Origin: JBFKOL01 sp041628815
GTDB lineage: Bacteria > Bacteroidota > Bacteroidia > Chitinophagales > Saprospiraceae
DNA length: 6,801 bases
Direction of reading: 5' to 3'
Assembly (NCBI GenBank): GCA_041628815.1
Contig: JBFKOL010000241.1
Location: forward strand, 1 to 6,801
Shown: positions 1 through 5,672 of the stretch, piece after piece
How the letters are laid out: each line of letters starts with the position of its first letter
Numbering within the stretch: position 1 is the first letter of the stretch
Program-made: the position numbers and the translations under genes
Notes under the pieces: model-generated
Databases searched by the model: none
Seen by the model: only the letters and a program-made list of their open reading frames with translations
Told to the model about the DNA's origin: nothing

Positions 1-349
1 CAAAGGTATATGGCAGGGGAAGACCGTGCCTGGCCAGAACGGCACCGAGTACCAGCATGTCGATGTAGGTCTTGTGTGTCATCACAAAGGCAACAGGATG
101 TCTTCTCATCACTCGTGCCAAAGCTTTTATTTCTTTTGACTTGACGTCAATGGTTTTGTCATAAGCACGGTTCAGAATAAGATCAACACCATGAATCGCG
201 AAAGTGTCAACAAGCGGATTGTGTTCTGTGTATAATTCCTTGAGATAGGACTCCGCCTCATCTCGCACCTCGGCGACAGGCATTCCCTGTTCATCAGCCA
301 TAGACTGTACAAGTTGTTCAAAGCGGGGATCTTCTATCAAATGTTTCAT
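1..349 (-). CDS. PlsB/GNPAT-type glycerol-3-phosphate (or DHAP) acyltransferase, N-terminal part, cut by the window edge
   Basis: Only the first 116 codons are present; the 3' end lies beyond the left edge. The translation (MKHLIEDPRFEQ...) was read by hand. Residues 92-97 are HKTYID, the HX4D catalytic motif (block I) of glycerolipid acyltransferases. It is followed by MLVLGAVLARHGLPLPYTF, which matches the PlsB/GNPAT pattern of a hydrophobic helix leading to a pro-rich turn, more than it matches PlsC. The family transfers a long acyl chain from acyl-CoA or acyl-ACP to sn-1 of glycerol-3-phosphate (or DHAP), at the membrane, as the first step of phospholipid synthesis. The motif comes earlier than in E. 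coli PlsB (about residue 306), so this is a shorter-N-terminus type. The start is forced: an in-frame TAG lies six codons upstream. An AGGAG at 362-366 is 12 nt away. The gene lies 86 nt after the HAD gene and may have its own promoter. The acceptor substrate cannot be told from this fragment. Confidence 0.85.
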   Translation of the reverse strand, partial: MKHLIEDPRFEQLVQSMADEQGMPVAEVRDEAESYLKELYTEHNPLVDTFAIHGVDLILNRAYDKTIDVKSKEIKALARVMRRHPVAFVMTHKTYIDMLVLGAVLARHGLPLPYTF

Positions 350-361
350 CGCATACGCTAT

Positions 362-366
362 CTCCT
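362..366 (-). promoter_or_regulatory. Shine-Dalgarno AGGAG for the acyltransferase, better placed for a two-codon ORF
   Basis: Minus-strand AGGAG sits 12 nt before the acyltransferase ATG (347-349), but only 7 nt before another ATG at 352-354. That upstream ATG opens a minimal frame, ATG-CGA-TGA, whose stop overlaps the real start as ATGA. Ribosomes may therefore load at the upstream ATG and restart one step later, or simply use the second ATG. The sequence alone does not decide between these. Confidence 0.55.
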
Positions 367-378
367 AAATCGTGCCTT

Positions 379-428
379 CAAAGATAATCTACTCCCTATT
401 AATAGTATGAATTAGTATTTGTTCCCAA
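379..428 (-). promoter_or_regulatory. Possible promoter for the acyltransferase gene
   Basis: Within the 86-nt gap, the minus strand carries TATCTTTG (379-386). This matches the Bacteroidota -7 consensus TAnnTTTG and would give a 5' leader of roughly 20 nt ending at the AGGAG. No clear TTTG-type -33 element lies at the usual distance. An alternative sigma70-like reading is TTGGGA (423-428), an 18-nt spacer and TATTAA (399-404). A perfect 10-bp palindrome CTATTAATAG (396-405) and two similar octamers 10 bp apart, ATACTAAT (411-418) and ATACTATT (401-408), lie in the same stretch and could bind a regulator. Short AT-rich matches like these arise easily by chance. No hairpin-plus-U-tract terminator was seen in this gap. 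Confidence 0.3.
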
Positions 429-435
429 CGATTTT

Positions 436-1281
436 TCAATCTACGATGGATTCACAGACGTAATCAGGAATGATACCTGTAGACCGGATCATCATGTCCA
501 TATTGTCGCTCCTGGTGTTGCCCGAGAGTACAAGCAGTGTCTTGACACCAAATTTATTTCCGCCCAGAATGTCTGTATGCAAAGTGTCACCTACCATAAG
601 AATTTTATTCCGTTCTATAGGCCCCTCCTTGGTAAGATGTTCATAGGCATACATGAACATTTGTGTGTCTGGTTTGCCAAAATGTATGAATTTCCTGCTG
701 AGGGTAGCTTCGACCAGTTTGGCAATACCCCCGGTGGCAATGGAAACGTCATTCTTGGTAGTGGGGTAAATTTGATCGCTGTTGGCCACGATTACCGGTA
801 TATTGACGCGGCGAAGTATGTTGAGGACTTTGTTGATATCGCGATTCCAGTCAAATCCCTCGTCATCGAGAAAGACCAAGGCCGATAAATTCGTAAGATC
901 CTCCAGGTCTACCTCGCTGACGGGAATGGTAATCAGGTTTTGTTGAACAATGTGTTCGGCAGCTTTCGACGTCCCGAGATAGGCAACAGTGCCACTGGTA
1001 ATCTTTTGCAACAAAAAGTTCTTAGCCATCATCCCGGAAGTAATGATCTCTTCGGTGTGAATACCCGAGAGGCCTAAACTTTCAAATGCCTCTCTTTGGT
1101 GCTCCGGTCCGCGAGAGGCGTCATTGGTCAGGATCCTGAAAGGAATTCTCGAATCGCGGATCATGGAGATAGTTTCGCCGATATCCGGAAGGAGGCCTCT
1201 GTGGTTTTTAATTACACCGTAAGAGTCGAGCAGGATGGCGTCAAAAGATTGAAAAATCTCTTTGAAACGGATTTCTTTCAT
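436..1281 (-). CDS. HAD superfamily class IIA (NagD/TIGR01459-like) phosphatase-like protein, 281 aa
   Basis: This looks like a cytosolic HAD phosphatase of the NagD/phosphoglycolate phosphatase branch. The motifs appear in order. Motif I is LLDSYGV with nucleophile D19. Motif II is ILTNDASR (residues 50-57), the class IIA form of T/S-N. An inserted cap domain covers roughly residues 60-195. Motif III is HFGKP with K203. Motif IV is MVGDTLHTD with D232 and D237. The length is typical of the family. The second Asp of DxD, normally the general acid/base, is Tyr21 here. The TIGR01459 group has an aromatic residue (DxWG) at this place, so the change may mark that subfamily rather than a dead enzyme. 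The substrate is unknown. The gene starts 11 nt after the kinase-like gene and is probably co-translated with it; only a weak GAAAAG precedes the ATG. A HAD module also precedes the kinase and ACAD modules in animal ACAD10, but that one belongs to a different HAD subclass. Confidence 0.87.
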   Translation of the reverse strand: MKEIRFKEIFQSFDAILLDSYGVIKNHRGLLPDIGETISMIRDSRIPFRILTNDASRGPEHQREAFESLGLSGIHTEEIITSGMMAKNFLLQKITSGTVAYLGTSKAAEHIVQQNLITIPVSEVDLEDLTNLSALVFLDDEGFDWNRDINKVLNILRRVNIPVIVANSDQIYPTTKNDVSIATGGIAKLVEATLSRKFIHFGKPDTQMFMYAYEHLTKEGPIERNKILMVGDTLHTDILGGNKFGVKTLLVLSGNTRSDNMDMMIRSTGIIPDYVCESIVD

Positions 1282-1292
1282 GTCTTTTCAAT

Positions 1293-2348
1293 TTACAGCT
1301 TCAATTCATCTAATAATTTTCCCGGTCTGAACTGATCTACCGAGCGCAGGTATGTGATGAAAGCTTCTGACTGTAATCTGCTGGCATATCTGTTGAGGAA
1401 AAAATAATTACCGAAGTGAATGACGTAGTGAAGGATAAAAAACCGGTATACCTCTTTCAAAAACAATATTTCAGTACGGTTAAAAGGGTTGTGTTCGTGG
1501 TATACCCGCAAAAATCTTATGAATCTTTCTTCCATCAGGGGATCCACCAGGTAACTGAATGAAGTTTTATCACCGACACTTGAAACGATACGGCTTAAAA
1601 AATAAAAGTCCATCATTCTGGAAGTCATGCGAAACCAATCATAGTCCCAGCGGGAATAGAGTTTCAGGTCCTTGGTGACCGAAAAGTTGCCGATGTTCCA
1701 ATCAACAAATACCGGGATCGGGGTAAGTTCCTTGAGGTTCAACAATCCCAAGTTGGTTTTAAAGGTCTGGCAATGTTCGCGTATCTGGTCGAAATGACGT
1801 GCATAGGGTTCAGGACTTATTGGAGCGTTCAAAGTCCGTAAAAGATGGTTGATGTCGGACAACATATCCTTGGATGAGGGAGGCAACGTGTGCCGTACTT
1901 CGAAACAAGCACGATGAAATTTGGCAAATTGTTTGGCCAGTTTTTCAATTTGTCCTTCGTCCAGCCGATTAGGCATCCTGTTTAGTGTCCTTATGGGCCG
2001 GTAGAAAATCACCCATGCATCAATCGATTCATCGTTGTAGCGATGCACAAAAAGACCGTCTTTGTTTACCAATGCGCGGGACAGGAAATTCTCATAAGGG
2101 TAAGGCAAATTATTGGATAAGGCATTGATGATTGTATGGTCTTCCACGAAATGCTCGAATTGTCCGAAATAGGACAACTTGGCTATTACGAAGTGACCTC
2201 CCTCGAGGGACACCTTGTATACATGGTTGGTCGAGACTTTCACGCTTATGTCGTGAACAGACTGGATCGAACGACTTGCATCGTAGGCTTTCCACGCATT
2301 TTCGACGATGGAAATAAAATCAACGGGTGATCCTATGTGTTCGGTCAT
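1293..2348 (-). CDS. APH-fold (aminoglycoside/choline kinase-like) phosphotransferase family protein, 351 aa
   Basis: A protein-kinase-like fold of the APH/choline kinase type is suggested by spaced motifs. NHVYKVSLEGGHFVIAKL (residues 41-58) resembles the nucleotide-binding hairpin, with K57 as the beta-3 lysine and E69 as a possible helix-C partner. FVDWNIGN (214-221) matches HxDxxxxN, with D216 as base and N221 as metal ligand. RWDYDW (233-238) followed by D247 matches the DxD metal site and its trailing Asp. The His of HxD is Phe214, so the catalytic loop is non-canonical. Family members phosphorylate small hydroxyl compounds; LvaA and the ACAD10/11 kinase domains act on hydroxyacyl-CoA. 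The adjacent ACAD gene makes an acyl-CoA-linked substrate attractive, but this is inference. The C-terminal third is helical and rich in aromatic residues. The gene is 43 nt after the ACAD gene and has no evident Shine-Dalgarno. Its ATG lies inside a minimal ATG-GCA-TGA frame. A degenerate non-catalytic member is possible. Confidence 0.78.
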   Translation of the reverse strand: MTEHIGSPVDFISIVENAWKAYDASRSIQSVHDISVKVSTNHVYKVSLEGGHFVIAKLSYFGQFEHFVEDHTIINALSNNLPYPYENFLSRALVNKDGLFVHRYNDESIDAWVIFYRPIRTLNRMPNRLDEGQIEKLAKQFAKFHRACFEVRHTLPPSSKDMLSDINHLLRTLNAPISPEPYARHFDQIREHCQTFKTNLGLLNLKELTPIPVFVDWNIGNFSVTKDLKLYSRWDYDWFRMTSRMMDFYFLSRIVSSVGDKTSFSYLVDPLMEERFIRFLRVYHEHNPFNRTEILFLKEVYRFFILHYVIHFGNYFFLNRYASRLQSEAFITYLRSVDQFRPGKLLDELKL

Positions 2349-2391
2349 GCCATCAAATTCTAAAGGATGATATCCACGATATACGGCGATT

Positions 2392-3900
2392 TTAAGTCAA
2401 AAGTTCTTGTAATTTCATAGCTGCCTGCATATTTCCTTTAATGTCGAGCTTTCCGGACAAAACAGCTGACATGGGATCTAACTTGCCTGTTGCCATTCGC
2501 AAGAAATCTTCGTATTTCGTGATAATGGTGCAATCGGCCGCTTCATCTGCAAGGTAGATACTGTTGATCTCGCCTGTCCCATCAATGATGAGGGTCCTGT
2601 CCTCGAGTGCAATTTTAAGTTTGTGTCCAATAGGCTGTAAGTTTTGAACCTTTTGACTCATTTGATCGACCAAGCTGTCAACCTCGGCTCCCTTTTCGTT
2701 TCTTTCATCTTTTTTGGAAAGGTCATCCCGTGGAACCGTTGGTTTCGAAGAGCCATCATAGCGAACTTCATCGATTACGATCTTGGCAATGATTTCTCTC
2801 ATGATTTCGCTGGATCCACCACCGATGGTTCCGACCCTTGCGTCTCGGTACATCCTGGCAAGCGGGTATTCTTCCATAAAACCGTATCCTCCGTAAAACT
2901 GCAAACATTGGGTAGCTACTTTTTCCGCAAGTTCTGTAGCGAGCAACTTCGCCATACTGCACAATTTCACATCGTATATGCCTTTTGCATACATGTCGCA
3001 ACAGTGGTAGCTGAATGCTTTGAGGGCCTCTATTTCTGAAGCCATCTGAGCAACACGGTGACGCAGGACCTGAAAACGATCCAGTGTTCTGCCAAATGCC
3101 TTCCGTTCCGACATGTATTGAAGAGACAAGGCCAGCGCATGTTCCATGCCCGATACCGCTGCCGGGACAGCGCACAAACGCTCGAGTTGAAGACCATTCA
3201 TGAGGTAATAGAAACCCCTTCCCTCTTCACCGACAAGATTTTCTGCCGGGACTTTAACATGGTCAAAACTCAGTTCTGCTGTATCGGAGGCATGCCAGCC
3301 AAGTTTTTTCAGTTTCCTGGCAGAAACGCCTTGCATTTTTTGTTCGATAACAAGCAGACTCACCCCTGCCGCTCCTGCTGATGGATCCGTTTTCACTACG
3401 GTTACGATCAGGTCACCGTAGACCCCGTTGGTAATGAATGTTTTAGAACCATTGACAATGTAGTGATCCCCATTTTTTACAGCCCTTGTCTGAATATTTT
3501 GTGCGTCAGATCCTGCTCCAGGCTCGCTAATGCCAATGGATGATATAAGTGATCCATCAATGATTCCAGGGAGGTATTTCTGTTTGAGCTCTTCAGAACC
3601 GTATTTCAAAATATAGGGTGCCGACATGTATTGGACCACTTGCTGCGTAATTGCGAAGCCACCCGAATTACATCTTCCCAATTCTTCGTTGAAAACCACA
3701 TCATAATAGAAGTCCAGTTCGAGACCCCCATACTGGGCCGGGTAACTCAAACCGAGGAAACCCATCGCACCCATTTTCTTCCAGATGGACCTGGGCACAC
3801 GACGTTCTTCCTCCCATTGATCAATGAAGGGTATGGCTTCCTTTTCCAGAAAAGCCCGGAAGCTTTGCCTGAATAATTCGTGTTCTTCGGTGAAATACAT
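2392..3900 (-). CDS. Acyl-CoA dehydrogenase with fused C-terminal SCP2 (sterol carrier) domain, 502 aa
   Basis: Residues 1-380 form a complete ACAD, an FAD enzyme that oxidises acyl-CoA to trans-2-enoyl-CoA and passes electrons to ETF. Landmarks are ISEPGAGSD (124-132), TFITNG (154-159), the RKAFGRTLDRFQ segment (266-277), QFYGGYGFMEEYPLARMYRD (334-353) and IGGGSSEI (359-366). The MCAD catalytic Glu position is Gly361. Glu240 in LQLERL fits the helix-G base of LCAD and isovaleryl-CoA dehydrogenase, so activity is plausible. A charged, low-complexity linker (about 383-405) leads to an SCP2 domain (about 406-502), recognised by DPMSAVLSGKLDIKGNMQAAMKL. SCP2 binds lipids and acyl-CoA and may present substrate to the enzyme. 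ATG at 3898-3900 gives the usual ACAD N-terminus. An in-frame TTG at 3928-3930 would add 10 residues and has a better AGGA site. The gene is in an operon with the HSDL2-like SDR upstream and the kinase-like gene downstream. The fusion is uncommon compared with ordinary ACADs of about 380 aa. Confidence 0.95.
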   Translation of the reverse strand: MYFTEEHELFRQSFRAFLEKEAIPFIDQWEEERRVPRSIWKKMGAMGFLGLSYPAQYGGLELDFYYDVVFNEELGRCNSGGFAITQQVVQYMSAPYILKYGSEELKQKYLPGIIDGSLISSIGISEPGAGSDAQNIQTRAVKNGDHYIVNGSKTFITNGVYGDLIVTVVKTDPSAGAAGVSLLVIEQKMQGVSARKLKKLGWHASDTAELSFDHVKVPAENLVGEEGRGFYYLMNGLQLERLCAVPAAVSGMEHALALSLQYMSERKAFGRTLDRFQVLRHRVAQMASEIEALKAFSYHCCDMYAKGIYDVKLCSMAKLLATELAEKVATQCLQFYGGYGFMEEYPLARMYRDARVGTIGGGSSEIMREIIAKIVIDEVRYDGSSKPTVPRDDLSKKDERNEKGAEVDSLVDQMSQKVQNLQPIGHKLKIALEDRTLIIDGTGEINSIYLADEAADCTIITKYEDFLRMATGKLDPMSAVLSGKLDIKGNMQAAMKLQELLT

Positions 3901-3937
3901 AGGGATTAATTTTCTCGACGGACGGATCAAAGTCTCA

Positions 3938-3941
3938 TCCT
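3938..3941 (-). promoter_or_regulatory. AGGA that may select a TTG start for the acyl-CoA dehydrogenase
   Basis: Minus-strand AGGA overlaps the TAG stop of the upstream dehydrogenase gene and lies exactly 7 nt before an in-frame TTG (3928-3930). The ATG at 3898-3900 has only a weak GAGAAAA (3910-3916) in front. Family length favours the ATG, while spacing favours the TTG. The two readings differ by ten N-terminal residues (MIRPSRKLIP). Confidence 0.35.
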
Positions 3942-4761
3942 ATTCAACAAATAGATCTTTCATTAAAGTCATTGATGGGTCAACGGCGTAAGAAGAGAAA
4001 TCTTTTACCCCTTCTGATCTGAGCACTTCTTCATCAATGAAAAAGTTGCCTGTGCATATTTTGCTGTCCTTGCTTAATATTATGCCAGCCGCATCGGCCA
4101 TGATAGCTGGCAATCTGCTGGCCTTCATCATGGATTCACCTCCCAGGAGGTTATTGACCGCTGCGGTGGCAATGGTGGTTTTGGGCCAAAGCGCATTCGA
4201 AGCGATCCCATATCTCTTCAATTCATGAGATTGCCCGAGCACGGACATGCTCATGGCGTATTTGCTCATTGTATAGGCAAGATGGGCACCAAACCATTCT
4301 GGTCTTAGATTCAACGGCGGGGACAGGGTGAGAATATGCGGATTGTCTGCCCGCTTAAGATGAGGAATACAAAGTTTGCTCACAAGGAATGTTCCTCGCA
4401 CATTAATGTCGTGCATGAGGTCATACCTTTTCATACTTGTTTGCTCGATGGTGGTAAGACTGATGGCGCTTGCATTGTTAACCACGAAGTCTATACCACC
4501 AAATTTATCGACGCCCTGGTCAATGGCATTTTGGATCATCTCCTCGTGCCTGATATCCACAATTACCGGTATGGCCTTTCCTCCTGCATTGACGATCTCT
4601 TCTGCTGTTGTGTATATGGTACCTGGTAGTTTTGGATGTGGCTCAGCAGTTTTGGCAGCGATAATGATGTTGGCTCCTTCGGATGCAAGGGCAAGCGCTA
4701 TGGCCTTACCGATACCCCTGCTTGCTCCACTGATGAATGCTGTTTTTCCTTTTATTCTCAT
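3940..4761 (-). CDS. HSDL2-like short-chain dehydrogenase/reductase without SCP2 domain, 273 aa
   Basis: This is a classical Rossmann-fold SDR, probably an NAD(P)-dependent oxidoreductase of a hydroxy- or ketoacyl substrate. Landmarks are the cofactor loop SGASRGIG (11-18), D69 in VDIR, NNASA (95-99), N120, S147 in LSPPLNL, and Y163/K167 of YTMSK, so the N-S-Y-K tetrad is complete. Blocks such as IIIAAKTAEPHPKLPGTIYT, NNASAIS, SPPLNLRPEWF and NALWPKT are characteristic of HSDL2, the peroxisomal/mitochondrial hydroxysteroid dehydrogenase-like protein 2, rather than of generic FabG-type SDRs. Animal HSDL2 continues into an SCP2 domain. This protein stops at residue 273, near the end of the SDR part, and the SCP2 domain is found on the next gene's product. 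Its ATG overlaps the isomerase stop as ATGA, and no Shine-Dalgarno is evident, which implies translational coupling. The physiological substrate of HSDL2-type SDRs is poorly defined, so the reaction is left open. Confidence 0.94.
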   Translation of the reverse strand: MRIKGKTAFISGASRGIGKAIALALASEGANIIIAAKTAEPHPKLPGTIYTTAEEIVNAGGKAIPVIVDIRHEEMIQNAIDQGVDKFGGIDFVVNNASAISLTTIEQTSMKRYDLMHDINVRGTFLVSKLCIPHLKRADNPHILTLSPPLNLRPEWFGAHLAYTMSKYAMSMSVLGQSHELKRYGIASNALWPKTTIATAAVNNLLGGESMMKASRLPAIMADAAGIILSKDSKICTGNFFIDEEVLRSEGVKDFSSYAVDPSMTLMKDLFVE

Positions 4762-5528
4762 GATTTACGGGTTAGTTGATCGATAATTGCCTTCATAACT
4801 TTTCTCGATTCAGGATCAAACCACGCTGACAGTTTATCCTTCCGGCTGACTTTGTTGCTTCCCATTACCTGACGAATGAGTTGTGCGCGCATATTTTTCT
4901 TGGACTGTCGAAGAAGGCGTGATGGGGCCGCGATAAGAGTGCTCATGGTTTGAATGGCCTTAGGGTATAACTCATCCATAGGCACAATATCATCAACTAG
5001 GTTAATGGCTTTTGCTTCAGCCGGCGAAAACAATTTAGCCTTTAGGAGACTTTGGTAGGCATGACGACTTCCACACCAAAAAGAAAAGAGTTGATAAATA
5101 TAGGTCGGTACAACGATACCAACGCCGACTTCATTCAGACCGATAAGATATTTAGGGGAATCTGCCATTAACCTGTAATCGCATGTCAATGCGAGTACGC
5201 AACCTCCTGCAGGGCTGTGACCGTTTATGGCGGCTATGACGGGTTTATCAAAACTGACCAATTCTATGATCATTGCATCCCAATCTTCCCAAAACGCCGA
5301 AATCTCTTCTTCGTCATAGTTGTATATTTCCTTGATATCCAGACCAACGCTGAAGTATCCATCCGTGTTTCCTGTGAGAATGACACCTCGTATATTGTCT
5401 TGTGATTGGGCCCAATCAAAAGCATCCCGCAAGTCCTTGACGAAATTGTGATTGATGGGATTCACTTTTCCTCGATGCAATGTCAATGTCCCAATTCCCT
5501 TTTCAATAGACGTTTCTACGTATTTCAT
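4758..5528 (-). CDS. Crotonase-fold delta3,delta2-enoyl-CoA isomerase, ECI1-like, 256 aa
   Basis: The crotonase fold is clear. FSVGLDIKE (59-67) and NGHSPAGGCVLALTCDYRLMA (102-122) supply the two oxyanion-hole turns that hold the CoA thioester. IGLNEVGVGI (129-138) carries Glu133, which aligns with the single catalytic glutamate of mitochondrial ECI1. The other hydratase glutamate (Glu144 in rat crotonase) is Val111. The combination of PAGGC, LTCDYR and GLNE is strongly ECI1-like, so the best call is an isomerase that moves a 3-enoyl double bond to the 2-trans position for beta-oxidation. A true hydratase is less likely. The start is supported by GGAAG 7 nt upstream. The gene is the first of a tight group; the SDR start overlaps its stop by 4 nt. 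It lies 144 nt after the P-loop gene. Its presence suggests that the pathway produces or consumes a 3-enoyl-CoA. Confidence 0.93.
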   Translation of the reverse strand: MKYVETSIEKGIGTLTLHRGKVNPINHNFVKDLRDAFDWAQSQDNIRGVILTGNTDGYFSVGLDIKEIYNYDEEEISAFWEDWDAMIIELVSFDKPVIAAINGHSPAGGCVLALTCDYRLMADSPKYLIGLNEVGVGIVVPTYIYQLFSFWCGSRHAYQSLLKAKLFSPAEAKAINLVDDIVPMDELYPKAIQTMSTLIAAPSRLLRQSKKNMRAQLIRQVMGSNKVSRKDKLSAWFDPESRKVMKAIIDQLTRKS

Positions 5529-5672
5529 AATTCATCTTCCAGGTGAAATATTGTAATAAAGGATTGATGTCGTGAAAGTAATCCAATATCCACAAGGAAT
5601 ACTGGTCTGTTTCCAAAGAATTCATAAGAATGCGCATGGAAAATTGAACAAAATGCCCTGGATGTCAGACAC
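5529..5672 (-). other. 144-nt intergenic gap, the largest inside the gene cluster
   Basis: No clear promoter or terminator was found here. On the minus strand a TACAAT -10-like hexamer (5550-5555) lacks a convincing -35, and no TAnnTTTG element was seen. A weak imperfect hairpin (GGAA/TTCC, about 5596-5614) has no U tract. A 44-codon ORF (5503-5637, minus) covers most of the gap and runs 26 nt into the isomerase gene in another frame. It begins MRILMNSLETDQ, is rich in aromatic residues, and has no Shine-Dalgarno, so it is not called as a gene. Confidence 0.5.
5536..5540 (-). promoter_or_regulatory. Shine-Dalgarno GGAAG for the isomerase gene
   Basis: Minus-strand GGAAG is 7 nt before the isomerase ATG (5526-5528). 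It is the best-formed ribosome site in the window and supports that start. Confidence 0.6.

Noticed and set aside
577..888. 103-aa plus-strand ORF opposite the HAD gene
   Set aside because: It is antisense to intact HAD motifs and shows no recognisable domain.
1293..2348. Antibiotic (aminoglycoside) resistance gene
   Set aside because: The APH fold is shared by many metabolic kinases. The catalytic loop is atypical and the neighbours are acyl-CoA enzymes, so a resistance role is not supported.
2349..2391. Possible promoter or terminator between the ACAD and kinase-like genes
   Set aside because: The gap is only 43 nt and contains a short GATATC palindrome but no promoter match or stable hairpin.
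2768..3175. 135-aa minus-strand ORF inside the ACAD gene in another frame
   Set aside because: It is fully nested in the conserved ACAD reading frame, with a Cys/Gly/Arg-rich product typical of a shifted frame.
4376..4786. 136-aa plus-strand ORF opposite the HSDL2-like gene
   Set aside because: It is antisense to a clearly conserved SDR, has a low-complexity hydrophobic product and no ribosome site; it is a shadow frame.
5596..5614. Hairpin GGAA...TTCC as a terminator after the P-loop gene
   Set aside because: The stem is only four pairs plus a bulged extension, and no U-rich tract follows.
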